This document shows positions 42,800 to 50,213 of a DNA stretch of 64,000 nucleotides, in pieces (the first letter of the stretch is position 1; every line of letters starts with the position of its first letter). The notes below the pieces were generated by a model. It was not told where the DNA came from and did no database searches. It saw nothing but the letters and a program-made list of their open reading frames with translations. Both the position numbers and the translations under genes were made by a program. This stretch comes from Metabacillus idriensis (GTDB lineage Bacteria > Bacillota > Bacilli > Bacillales > Bacillaceae), in assembly GCF_009674765.1 (NCBI RefSeq), contig NZ_WKKF01000001.1, positions 992,001 through 1,056,000 on the forward strand, read 5' to 3'.

Positions 42800-43018
42800 A
42801 TGGCGAAAACGCTGGAACTTCAATTTTTAAACGAAGAAGGCAAGCAGGTGAAAATCAACATCGATTCTCCAAAAGAACCAGTTGTTGAGAGTGATGTGTC
42901 AAATGCGATGGACCTAATCCTTGTTTCAAATACTTTCACATCTCCAGGCGGAGACTTAATCAGCAAAAAAGGGGCGCGTGTCGTTGAGAGAAATTTAACC
43001 GACCTGACAATCGGATAA
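42800..43018 (+). CDS. DUF2922 family protein
   Basis: 72 aa; ATG after AAGGGAGGG. MAKTLELQFLNEEGKQVKI with later VSNAMDLI and the ending RNLTDLTI matches DUF2922. It lies 36 nt behind the DUF1659 gene and probably shares its transcript. Predicted small beta-rich protein, function unknown. Confidence 0.85.
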   Translation: MAKTLELQFLNEEGKQVKINIDSPKEPVVESDVSNAMDLILVSNTFTSPGGDLISKKGARVVERNLTDLTIG

Positions 43019-43025
43019 TGAAATG

Positions 43026-43056
43026 AGGGTCAGATCTCTGTTCGGGATCTGGCCCT
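43026..43056 (+). terminator. hairpin after the DUF2922 gene
   Basis: GGGTCAGATC pairs with GATCTGGCCC around a CTCTGTTCGG loop, followed by a TTCCTCTCT tail. Probably a partial terminator before yvrJ. Confidence 0.6.
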
Positions 43057-43116
43057 TCCTCTCTAAAGGGGTAAGCAAATAGTCGACATAAAAACTGGAA
43101 AAGGAGGAAACCTATT

Positions 43117-43254
43117 ATGGAACAGTGGATTCAATTAATAAGCGATGTCGGTTTTCCGATTATGGTTACTCTCTATCTGCTGCACCGGATTGAAAGCAAA
43201 CTGGACACTTTAAATGCGTCCATTCAAATGCTTCCTAAGCAGTGGAATCAGTAG
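43117..43254 (+). CDS. YvrJ family small membrane protein, 45 aa
   Basis: Too short for ordinary calling. ATG at 43117 after AAAGGAGGAAACC. MEQWIQLISDVGFPIMVTLYLLHRIE, read in parts, is the YvrJ signature: one membrane helix with the GFPI motif, followed by an amphipathic ESKLDTLNASI helix. The B. subtilis YvrJ is about the same size. Third member of the small-gene cassette; its role may be holin- or signalling-like but is unknown. Confidence 0.85.
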   Translation: MEQWIQLISDVGFPIMVTLYLLHRIESKLDTLNASIQMLPKQWNQ

Positions 43255-43314
43255 CCTGACAACAAAGCTTCTCTGCTTATTTAAATAAATCCTTTAAATG
43301 GGGAAGTGAAATCA

Positions 43315-44178
43315 TTGGATGTTTATCAGGATTTAAAAAAAGGAGAACGCGGTGCCTGGCTGAGCATTGGAGCTTACGTCCTTCTAGCAGCAGCAAAGCT
43401 TGGCATCGGCTATGCGTACTCTTCTCAGGCCCTGCTTGCAGACGGCCTGAATAACGGGACAGATGTGATTGCATCGGCAGCCGTTTTAGTCGGCTTGAAA
43501 ATTTCCCAAAAGCCGCCTGACCATGATCATCCATACGGACATTTTAAAGCGGAGGCAATTGCGGCACTGGTTGCTTCATTTATTATCATGTCTGTCGGGA
43601 TTCAGGTTTTGTTCGAAGGATTTAAATCCATCATAGAGCCCAAAACAGAATCACCCAATTTAATCACCGCATGGGCAGCCATCATCAGTGCCATCATCAT
43701 GTATGGAGTTTACCGCTACAATAAATCATTGGCGAAAAAGATCAATTCAAAAGCTCTGATCGCAGCAGCCCACGACAACCGTTCAGATGCACTTGTAAGC
43801 GTTGGTGCTTTTGTGGGTATTGTTGCGTCTCAATTTGGCGTTGCATGGTTTGACACGATTACAGCCATCACAATCGGTTTCATTATCTGTAAAACGGCAT
43901 GGGATATTTTTAAAGAAACGGCTCATTCCCTGACAGACGGTTTTGATGATCAGAAGCTGCTGAACTTTAAAGCAACCGTAGAATCAACTCCGGGAGTAGA
44001 CAGAATCAAGGATATTAAAGCACGCTACTTGGGAAGCAGTGTCATCGTGGATGTCGTTATTGAAGTTCATGCAGGACTGAATGTAACCGAAAGCCACGAA
44101 ATTACAGATGAAGTGGAAAAAAGAATGGAGAAAGACCATCGCATTTCTCATGTGCATGTTCATATTGAACCATCTTGA
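43315..44178 (+). CDS. cation diffusion facilitator (CDF) efflux protein
   Basis: 287 aa from the TTG at 43315 (GGGGAAG about 9 nt upstream), giving MDVYQDLKKGERGAWL; a GTG at 43306 is too close to that site. Six membrane helices; TM2 has ADGLNNGTD and TM5 has AAHDNRSDA, which hold the metal-site Asp/His ligands. The loop DHDHPYGHFKAE is also conserved. The C-terminal cytoplasmic ferredoxin-like domain ends HVHVHIEPS. Mn or Zn/Fe efflux by antiport is likely; similar to YdfM/YeaB proteins. Confidence 0.92.
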   Translation: MDVYQDLKKGERGAWLSIGAYVLLAAAKLGIGYAYSSQALLADGLNNGTDVIASAAVLVGLKISQKPPDHDHPYGHFKAEAIAALVASFIIMSVGIQVLFEGFKSIIEPKTESPNLITAWAAIISAIIMYGVYRYNKSLAKKINSKALIAAAHDNRSDALVSVGAFVGIVASQFGVAWFDTITAITIGFIICKTAWDIFKETAHSLTDGFDDQKLLNFKATVESTPGVDRIKDIKARYLGSSVIVDVVIEVHAGLNVTESHEITDEVEKRMEKDHRISHVHVHIEPS

Positions 44179-44194
44179 TTAAAAATAATCATTC

Positions 44195-44225
44195 AAAATG
44201 GCTTCCGGCTGGAAGTCATTTTTCT
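44195..44225 (+). terminator. terminator of the CDF gene
   Basis: AAAATG-CTTCC pairs with GGAAG-CATTTT, then TCT. Confidence 0.8.
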
Positions 44226-44302
44226 ATTTAAAAGTTCCGATGTCTCGACAGAATCATACAAAGGGGATCTGACCTGAATTGGCGAATGTATTATATATGA
44301 TA

Positions 44303-44356
44303 AGAAAAGCGCAAGCTCCCGTTCTGGCCGAGGAGCCTGAGCGTTGGAGCTGCGCA
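44303..44356 (-). repeat. repeat family B, short inverted copy
   Basis: Its complement reads AGCTCCAACGCTCAGG, CTCCTCGGCCAGAACGG and GCGCTTTTCT, as in the units at 58086-58356 but without the internal hairpin. Confidence 0.65.
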
Positions 44357-44385
44357 AAATTTTATCTATTCATCTCTCTTAAAAA

Positions 44386-44503
44386 AGCTCTTTTCGTAAA
44401 TATTGTTGCTGACAGACTAAATGTTAAAAACCTTAAGTGGATTGCAGCGGAAGGAACGGTCAACATTTATCATGAAAGACAACAATCTATGTGAAAACAG
44501 CTT
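44386..44503. repeat. repeat family A, short copy 4
   Basis: Begins AGCTCTTTTCGTAAA and ends GTGAAAACAGCTT. It keeps CTTAAGTGGATTGCAGCGG. It ends just before the ribosome binding site of the next gene at 44526. Confidence 0.72.
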
Positions 44504-44525
44504 AAAAAAAAAGGAGGATTTCAAA

Positions 44526-44780
44526 ATGCCTGAGAAGGAAAAAGTCTTGAAAATCAAAGAGTTCAGTGATGATATCGTCCGGAAAGTGCTGCATGATGAA
44601 TACTCCCCTGATGCTCATTCCTTAAAAAATGTAGTCGAACTGCTATCAAGATCTGTCTATGATTTATCAGAAATGTATCTGAATGATCAATGCAATCATG
44701 AAGAAACCCTCAAAGGCACTTTGGCAAAAATGAAAATTGCCTGTAATACAGTGGATCAAAACCGAATTAAAACACCTTAA
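44526..44780 (+). CDS. hypothetical protein, 84 aa
   Basis: The ATG at 44526 follows AAAAAGGAGGATTTC, a very strong site. Hydrophilic helical protein: KIKEFSDDIVRKVLHDEYSPDAH, read in parts, then a likely coiled segment VVELLSRSVYDLSEMYL and CNHEETLKGTLAKMKIAC. Two cysteines are present, no membrane segment. Not recognised. Its 5' region is made of a family A repeat. Confidence 0.7.
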   Translation: MPEKEKVLKIKEFSDDIVRKVLHDEYSPDAHSLKNVVELLSRSVYDLSEMYLNDQCNHEETLKGTLAKMKIACNTVDQNRIKTP

Positions 44781-44809
44781 AAAAGAACACTCAGAGTGTT
44801 CTTTTTTTA
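44778..44809 (+). terminator. terminator of the 84-aa protein gene
   Basis: AAAGAACACT-CAG-AGTGTTCTTT, followed by T residues. Confidence 0.88.
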
Positions 44810-44889
44810 CTGAACTTAATAATTACAGCATCAATTAGGAGATTTGGCTCAAAATACAAACGTATGTTCCTGTTTTGTTCGATTAATGA

Positions 44890-44948
44890 TATAATGGACT
44901 TGCAGGTCAATCTTTAATGGATCAGTTTGAACCCCTAGGAAAGGGGGG
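44890..44948 (+). promoter_or_regulatory. toxin promoter (extended -10) and SD-sequestering leader hairpin
   Basis: TGATATAAT gives an extended -10 (TATAAT at 44890-44895); the -35 is poor. In the leader, CCCCT (44932-44936) can pair with AGGGG (44942-44946), hiding most of the GGGGGG ribosome binding site of the toxin. Confidence 0.6.
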
Positions 44949-44955
44949 ATGACAT

Positions 44956-45039
44956 TTGACAATCTTTGAAAGTTTAGTTGTAATGGTTTCATTTGCTACG
45001 TTAATTGTGGCAGTGCTCGGTTTTGGGCAAAAAAAATAG
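44956..45039 (+). CDS. putative holin-like type I toxin, 27 aa
   Basis: TTG start 8 nt after AAAGGGGGG. The peptide runs MTIFESLVVMVSFATLIVAV and LGFGQKK: short charged start, one membrane helix with the LI-A-L pattern, Lys-Lys end. This is the signature of the putative holin-like toxin (Hol_Tox) peptides found in type I toxin-antitoxin loci of Firmicutes, though at the short end of their length. The 3' end overlaps the terminator of an antisense RNA. Toxicity by membrane insertion is inferred from the family. Confidence 0.7.
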   Translation: MTIFESLVVMVSFATLIVAVLGFGQKK

Positions 45040-45147
45040 ACCTCTGCATCTCAAGAGGTCACAGTAAATCGCTTGTGTATTAAGCTGATCCGTTCAAGTG
45101 CTGTTTGACTGCTTTGGCTGTAGATGTGGCATCATCTGCAGCTTTAT
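45028..45147 (-). ncRNA. antisense RNA antitoxin of the holin-like toxin
   Basis: On the minus strand an extended -10 TGATATACT (45154-45162) predicts a start near 45147. Transcription ends at GACCTC/GAGGTC (45039-45060) followed by TATTTTTTTT. That T run is the complement of the toxin Gln-Lys-Lys codons, so the RNA covers the toxin mRNA 3' end. About 120 nt. The -35 is weak. Confidence 0.6.
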
Positions 45148-45231
45148 GGAAATAGTATATCATAAAATGACAGGGAAATTCCCGTCATAAAGCTGATTTT
45201 TTACAAAACGTTTCAAATAAATAAAAGAGAA

Positions 45232-45258
45232 AAAGACGGTCAAAAGATCCGTCTTTCT
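45232..45258 (-). terminator. terminator of the Gln-rich spore peptide gene
   Basis: On the minus strand GAAAGACGGATC pairs with GACCGTCTTTTTC, followed by T-rich sequence. Confidence 0.8.
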
Positions 45259-45280
45259 GCAGCTTACATGTATGTAAACC

Positions 45281-45418
45281 TTATTTTTGTTTTTTGTTCG
45301 CTTTTTGCTGGTTCAATTCTTGAGAGAACTCAGTATCAGCTTGCTGGTTTTGCTGTTGTTGATTTTGCTGCTGCTGCTGCATGTTTTGCTGCTTGTTGTT
45401 TTGATTGTTCTTGTTCAT
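45281..45418 (-). CDS. Gln/Asn-rich gamma-type SASP-like peptide, 45 aa
   Basis: Missed by simple calling because of its size. The ATG at 45418 follows AAAGGAGG by 8 nt. After a Gln/Asn-rich stretch the C-terminus reads QADTEFSQELNQQKANKKQK, which resembles one repeat unit of gamma-type small acid-soluble spore proteins (TEFASE..AQQ). Such proteins are made in the forespore and are degraded for amino acids at germination. The plus-strand open frame here is its antisense shadow. I could not find a clear SigG promoter. Confidence 0.7.
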   Translation of the reverse strand: MNKNNQNNKQQNMQQQQQNQQQQNQQADTEFSQELNQQKANKKQK

Positions 45419-45594
45419 CGTTCATTCCTCCTTTCAGTGAATTTTCCTTTCGTTGGATAGTTTGCATCAAACATACAATTTTTAAACCTATATATTGCTA
45501 TTTTTTGCAGAAGAAAGTTTTTTTGAAAAAATAATGAATTCCCCCTTCAATAACTTGAATTTTGTTCGATATAAGAGATAAGGGGGAGTTTTTA

Positions 45595-47994
45595 TTGTTT
45601 AACTTGAATGCAGATTTGTTTTTAATGTTCCTTGTTCTCGTTCAATCGGTTATCAGTTATTACCTGACGCCGGTGTTCACAACTATATACAGTCTTAAAA
45701 CTCAAGATAAACAGCCCAAAATGATAGGAGTCCTCAGTTTAACCCTTGGTTTCTTGTTTTGGCTGACTCACCTGCTTGCCATTTGTTCCGTTCATTTGGA
45801 AGTAACACTTCAGCAGCCTTTCCTATACTTTCTGGTTAGCTATGCTGTTTGCAGTGCTGTTGCTTTTTTCTCCATAAGAACAGGAGGCATACCGTCAATG
45901 AGCTCAAAAGGTTATATTATAACGGGATGCGGTATGTCTCTTGGAATTGTTTTGGTTGATTTTATTGGCTATGCACTATTATTTCACGGTCAAATTGAAG
46001 TGAAGCCGCTGCTGATTTTCTTTGCTGTGCTTTTGTCTGCGTCATTCAGTTTTTCTGCACTAAGACTATTATTAATCGCTTTAGAGGACAGTTTGGTAAA
46101 TCAGCGCCGTTCGAAATACTATCGAACGGCAGGAAGCATCATTGGGGGAGTATCACTTGCGGGTATCCCATATGTGATCATGACTTCATTAATTGACTAT
46201 CAGCTTGCAGATGGCGGACCGTATCACTATTTGCTTCCTTTTCTAGTTGTCTTTTTATTAAATCTTATTCTCACATTTATTCCTGACTTGTACAGCCATA
46301 CGATGATGAATGAACAGTCTGAGCGGATTAATGAAAAGGAAGAGAGGTTTCGCTCATTGTTTCATCACAGTCCTGATGGGGTGATATCAACTGACCTGCA
46401 GGGGGTCATTACTTCAGTCAACAAAGTAGCGGCAGCCATGACCGAGCTGCCGGAAAAGAATTTGATCGGACTAAGTTTTCTGACTTTAATAAAAGAAGCG
46501 GACCATCAAAAAGCTTTATTTTACTTTTCTGAAATTGTAAAAGGGGACTTCAGTGAAAATGAGCTGTCTGTTTCCCTGCAGAGTAAAAATGGAGAAACAC
46601 TTGATGTTTTAATCACAGCCGTGCGGCAAGTTGTTAATCATAAAGTTGTAGGAGTATATGGCGTTGTAAAAGACGTCACTGAGAGCAAAAAAGCTCAGAA
46701 CCGCATCAATTATCTGGCCTTTCATGATGAGTTGACAGGACTTCCAAATCGCAGATTCTTTATTCAGAAGCTTTCAGATTTAAAATCAGAAAATCAGGCT
46801 TTTGCTATATTAAATCTGGATTTTGACCGCTTCAAACGTTTGAATGATTTATTTGGGCATGCATTTGGTGACTTGGTGCTGGTAAAGATAGCAGAAAGAC
46901 TTACATCCGTTCTCCCCGAACAGTCCATTCTTTCAAGGCTTGGCGGTGATGAGTTCAGCATTATTTTGCTTTCTGATGATTATAAGGCAGCAAATGAAAC
47001 CGCAAATGATATTGTTCATCATTTTCGCTTGCCGATGAAGATCAGAGAAAATGACTGTTTAGTGACCGCAAGCATTGGAATCGCCCATTATCCTGCACAC
47101 AGCACTGACGCTGAAATGCTGATGAAATTCGCGGATATTGCAATGTACGATGTGAAAATGAACGGTTCGAACAGTTTCGGCGTCTATAAGCCCGAAATGA
47201 ATGATAAATTAATTGAAAAAATAAGGATTGAAAATGAATTGCGCAAAGCTCTTCAATATAAAGAACTTAGCGTTTATTTTCAGCCGAAGTTCAAAGAGAA
47301 CCTCGCTACGGTCATTGGTGCAGAGGCTTTGGTCAGATGGAAGCATGCCGAGCTTGGTTTTATTTCACCCGCAACTTTTATTCCGATTGCAGAAGAGACG
47401 GGTTTGATTTTTGAGCTGGAACGTTTTGTCCTTGGTGAAGTTGCAAGCCATGTACAGACATGGGAAAGTGAAAACCTGAATTTCGGCCGGGTTTCAATTA
47501 ATATTTCACACCTCCATCTCTACCAGGATGACTTGATTCAAACCATTGATGAGATTCTGTCTTCTTATCAAATTCATGCATCAAGTCTTGAGCTTGAAAT
47601 CACAGAAACAGCTATGATGGATAATGAGCTTGAGGCGAACAAGAAATTATCAAAGCTTCGGAGCAGGGGAATTGAGATCAGCATGGATGATTTTGGCACG
47701 GGATACAGCTCTCTGAGTTATTTGCAGAAGCTCAGCATCGACAGGCTGAAAATCGACCAATCGTTTATAAGAGAAATGGAAAAGCATAATAGAAACGAAG
47801 CGATTGTCTCTATGATCATTTCGATGGCGAATCACCTCGAGCTGAAAGTGATTGCTGAAGGGGTTGAAACGAAAACACAAAAAGATCTTCTTGCAAAATT
47901 AGGTTGTCTTGAATTTCAGGGATACCTTGGCGGAAGACCGATTCCTGCAGAGGAATTTTCAGATATGTATTTATCAGGCAGCAAAGCTGTTTAG
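45595..47994 (+). CDS. membrane PAS-GGDEF-EAL cyclic-di-GMP protein (DgcW/YkoW-like)
   Basis: 799 aa from the TTG at 45595 (AAGGGGGAG upstream). Seven membrane helices form the first 240 residues, an MHYT-like topology but with no intact MHYT motifs. A PAS domain (about 255-375) is followed by GGDEF (RLGGDEFS near residue 460, no RxxD inhibitory site) and EAL (GAEALVRW, INISHLHL, LEITETAMM, DDFGTG, LKIDQSFI, IAEGVET, QGYLGGRP). Both catalytic motifs are intact. Domain order is that of B. subtilis YkoW. May make or degrade c-di-GMP depending on signal. Confidence 0.9.
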   Translation: MFNLNADLFLMFLVLVQSVISYYLTPVFTTIYSLKTQDKQPKMIGVLSLTLGFLFWLTHLLAICSVHLEVTLQQPFLYFLVSYAVCSAVAFFSIRTGGIPSMSSKGYIITGCGMSLGIVLVDFIGYALLFHGQIEVKPLLIFFAVLLSASFSFSALRLLLIALEDSLVNQRRSKYYRTAGSIIGGVSLAGIPYVIMTSLIDYQLADGGPYHYLLPFLVVFLLNLILTFIPDLYSHTMMNEQSERINEKEERFRSLFHHSPDGVISTDLQGVITSVNKVAAAMTELPEKNLIGLSFLTLIKEADHQKALFYFSEIVKGDFSENELSVSLQSKNGETLDVLITAVRQVVNHKVVGVYGVVKDVTESKKAQNRINYLAFHDELTGLPNRRFFIQKLSDLKSENQAFAILNLDFDRFKRLNDLFGHAFGDLVLVKIAERLTSVLPEQSILSRLGGDEFSIILLSDDYKAANETANDIVHHFRLPMKIRENDCLVTASIGIAHYPAHSTDAEMLMKFADIAMYDVKMNGSNSFGVYKPEMNDKLIEKIRIENELRKALQYKELSVYFQPKFKENLATVIGAEALVRWKHAELGFISPATFIPIAEETGLIFELERFVLGEVASHVQTWESENLNFGRVSINISHLHLYQDDLIQTIDEILSSYQIHASSLELEITETAMMDNELEANKKLSKLRSRGIEISMDDFGTGYSSLSYLQKLSIDRLKIDQSFIREMEKHNRNEAIVSMIISMANHLELKVIAEGVETKTQKDLLAKLGCLEFQGYLGGRPIPAEEFSDMYLSGSKAV

Positions 47995-48005
47995 GGATAA
48001 AACAG

Positions 48006-48032
48006 AAAAAGGGCGACAAGATCGCCCTTTTT
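48006..48032. terminator. bidirectional terminator
   Basis: AAAAAGGGCGA pairs with TCGCCCTTTTT between two convergent genes. Confidence 0.9.
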
Positions 48033-48045
48033 GTTCTGTCTCTTA

Positions 48046-48855
48046 TTAAACTTTTACCTGCAGCTGCTTTTTGTTCATTTCTAAAACTTGCTTAATGGCT
48101 TCCCCTACAGAGGAGGCGGTATATGCGGCTTCCTTTTTCACTTCTGGGAGAGCATCTTCCATGGCAAAACTGTGAGGGGTCATATTGAACATGGGAATAT
48201 CATTAAATGAGTCGCCAATGCAGGCAACTTCTTCGGGCTTTATTCCGAGGTGTTCAATCAGCATCTTAAGTGCGTTTCCCTTGCTTATGTTTTTAGGCAT
48301 GACATCCAGGCACTGCTTATCGGATATGTAGGTCTCAATTGTATCAGGATGACGTTCCTGCAGTGTTTTCTGCAGCTCAGAAATGGCTTCATATTCACCT
48401 AATATAGAAATTTTAGATGCTTTGACATCTTGTCCAAGAGCATGAAGGAGATTGACGTTCTCTTCAATTGGAGAGAACATTCTCGATTCAATGCCCGTGA
48501 TGACTTCATCACGGCGTTCTGTATAATTTTTGCTGTAGTCTGCGATAATTGTGATTAAATCTGTAGAACGGACTTGTTCAAACACTTCTTTAGCAATTAC
48601 ATTTTCAAAGGTGAGCGCATGCAGCGATTCATCTTGATCTGTATTGATGAAAGCTCCATTTTGACTGATTCGATGATACTTTTCCCCAACCATCGTCAAA
48701 ATTTCTCCAATTTCCACATCCATTCTTCCGGAAGCTAAACATACATCCACACCATTTTTCTTTAATTCTTTAAGAGCGGAAATATCCTGCTCCGTCACTT
48801 TTTTTTCAAAGCTTAATAATGTTCCATCAAGATCACTTACAAATAGTTTTATCAT
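48046..48855 (-). CDS. Cof-type HAD-IIB phosphatase (YkrA-like)
   Basis: 269 aa; ATG after AAGGAGGAGATCAGAA. HAD motif I FVSDLDGTLL at residues 5-14, motif II CLASGRMDVEIG, Lys in the ISKGNALKMLI segment, and motif III/IV CIGDSFNDIPMF near residue 213. C2 cap of the Cof type. These dephosphorylate sugar phosphates, pyridoxal phosphate or FMN-type substrates. Substrate not predictable. Convergent with the GGDEF-EAL gene. Confidence 0.9.
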   Translation of the reverse strand: MIKLFVSDLDGTLLSFEKKVTEQDISALKELKKNGVDVCLASGRMDVEIGEILTMVGEKYHRISQNGAFINTDQDESLHALTFENVIAKEVFEQVRSTDLITIIADYSKNYTERRDEVITGIESRMFSPIEENVNLLHALGQDVKASKISILGEYEAISELQKTLQERHPDTIETYISDKQCLDVMPKNISKGNALKMLIEHLGIKPEEVACIGDSFNDIPMFNMTPHSFAMEDALPEVKKEAAYTASSVGEAIKQVLEMNKKQLQVKV

Positions 48856-49024
48856 TTCTGATCTCCTCCTTGATGAATCTATCTGCGGGGGTTTCCCCTG
48901 ACTTGTCTCATTATAGGGTTAGATCCCAGACGGTGCAATTGATACGTCTGGTGCAGTTTTGGGTTGTAGAAATCTAATCAGGCCTCGCCCGTGAGAAGCG
49001 AAGCCCGTCAGTCCGGAAAAGCCC

Positions 49025-49444
49025 CTACCGAATACCAAGTGTCTGAATCAGATTCTTAGGATCGTATGATATTTCAAAAAATAGCGGCTTGTTTTCATCT
49101 GTAAACAAAATAAGTCTCGGAGAATCCTCTTTGCTGTAGACAATCATACCTTCAGAGACGATCCCGTCATACCATTTGTTTTTTACTTTAAGTGACTCTG
49201 CAGGCTGAATTAAAATCAAATACCCTTTCTTAGGCAGGGGATTCACTTTTACGGTAATTCCCTTCATTGACTGAATCGCCATTTTCAGTTCATTTGTAAA
49301 ATAAGCGGAAGAAGGAAGATCTTTCACTACGTCGCCTGTTTCAACGTCAATTACTTTGACGGCCTTTGTTTGTGCACTACCTTCATGAATAGGCAAATAA
49401 AGAAAAAGGATCAGGAGACAGATACTTATTTTTTTTAGCTTCAT
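49025..49444 (-). CDS. hypothetical secreted protein, 139 aa
   Basis: Start ATG at 49444 with GAGGTG about 7 nt upstream; a GTG three codons earlier overlaps that site. Signal peptide KLKKISICLLILFLYLP, then cleavage near SAQ. The mature part is beta-rich (VKVIDVETGDVVKDL, KKGYLILIQPAE, PRLILFTDENKPLFFEI). No cysteines after the signal, so secreted rather than lipidated. Family not recognised. Confidence 0.65.
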   Translation of the reverse strand: MKLKKISICLLILFLYLPIHEGSAQTKAVKVIDVETGDVVKDLPSSAYFTNELKMAIQSMKGITVKVNPLPKKGYLILIQPAESLKVKNKWYDGIVSEGMIVYSKEDSPRLILFTDENKPLFFEISYDPKNLIQTLGIR

Positions 49445-49550
49445 ATTAAACACCTCACACTTACTTTCCCCAATTAGAATCAGTCAACATCTGGTATAAA
49501 TTACAAGCATGAATTAGGAAGGGATAGAATCAGACCGTTGGTTGATGCTA

Positions 49551-49567
49551 ACGAATAATTCATTCGT
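49551..49567. promoter_or_regulatory. 17-bp palindrome before the lipoprotein gene
   Basis: ACGAAT-AATTC-ATTCGT, a perfect inverted repeat immediately upstream of the GGGAGG ribosome binding site. Possible operator or mRNA hairpin. Confidence 0.45.
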
Positions 49568-49582
49568 ATGGGAGGCAGTAAG

Positions 49583-49972
49583 ATGAAAAGATTTGTCATT
49601 GTTTTAACAGCCGCTTTTTTCCTTGCAGGGTGCCCAAAACAGCAGGATCAGTCTCAGCGCACATTCTTAATCCCGGAAGGTTATACAGGGTGGGTTACGG
49701 TTCATAACGATCCTTCTGCAGAGGAAAAGAAAGAGTACAAAGTGAATAAAGACGGAGAGACATCAGTAAACGAAAAAAATATCCACGATGGCTGGGCTGC
49801 CACAAACTATTTTTATGTGGATGAAAATGGGGAACGAAAAGAGCTTTCACCGGGAAAAATGATTCACGGGGCCTCAAGCGGAGATAAAACCGGCAAAGAC
49901 GGAGAAGCTTACTTTTTTGTAGGAGATAAAAAAAAGTTTGAGACAACCGAATATGTGCCAGAAGATAAATAA
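49583..49972 (+). CDS. small lipoprotein (DUF6843-like)
   Basis: 129 aa; ATG after GGGAGGCAGTAAG. Lipobox LAGC gives Cys17. The mature domain begins TFLIPEGYTGWVTVHND, a motif I associate with small DUF6843-type lipoproteins, and is otherwise charged and Gly/Asp-rich. Surface-exposed, function unknown. Confidence 0.75.
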   Translation: MKRFVIVLTAAFFLAGCPKQQDQSQRTFLIPEGYTGWVTVHNDPSAEEKKEYKVNKDGETSVNEKNIHDGWAATNYFYVDENGERKELSPGKMIHGASSGDKTGKDGEAYFFVGDKKKFETTEYVPEDK

Positions 49973-50147
49973 ATCTTCCTGAATTGTCTATTTGTAAGAA
50001 GGGAAGGGCTGCGTTAACAATTATGTGGAACTATTGCAAAAAGACAGCCGAATCTATTTGCAGAGTGAGCGGAAATTGGGAAGGGCTAATGCAAGACTCG
50101 GATGGATCTATTTCTTCTTTTAGGATCAAAAGTTTAGTATTTCGCAG

Positions 50148-50177
50148 TTGACGTAATCACATGCTATTATGTACGAT
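50148..50177 (+). promoter_or_regulatory. promoter of glcT
   Basis: TTGACG, an 18-nt spacer and TACGAT, 37 nt before the GTG start. The rest of 49973-50213 holds no gene. Confidence 0.55.
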
Positions 50178-50213
50178 ATGAAGCATTGAGAGATAAAAGG
50201 AGCTGAGGATTTC

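Noticed and set aside
45268-45534. 88-codon Cys/Ala-rich plus-strand frame
   Set aside because: It is the antisense of the Gln-rich spore peptide: CAG/CAA codons read backwards give Leu/Cys/Ala.
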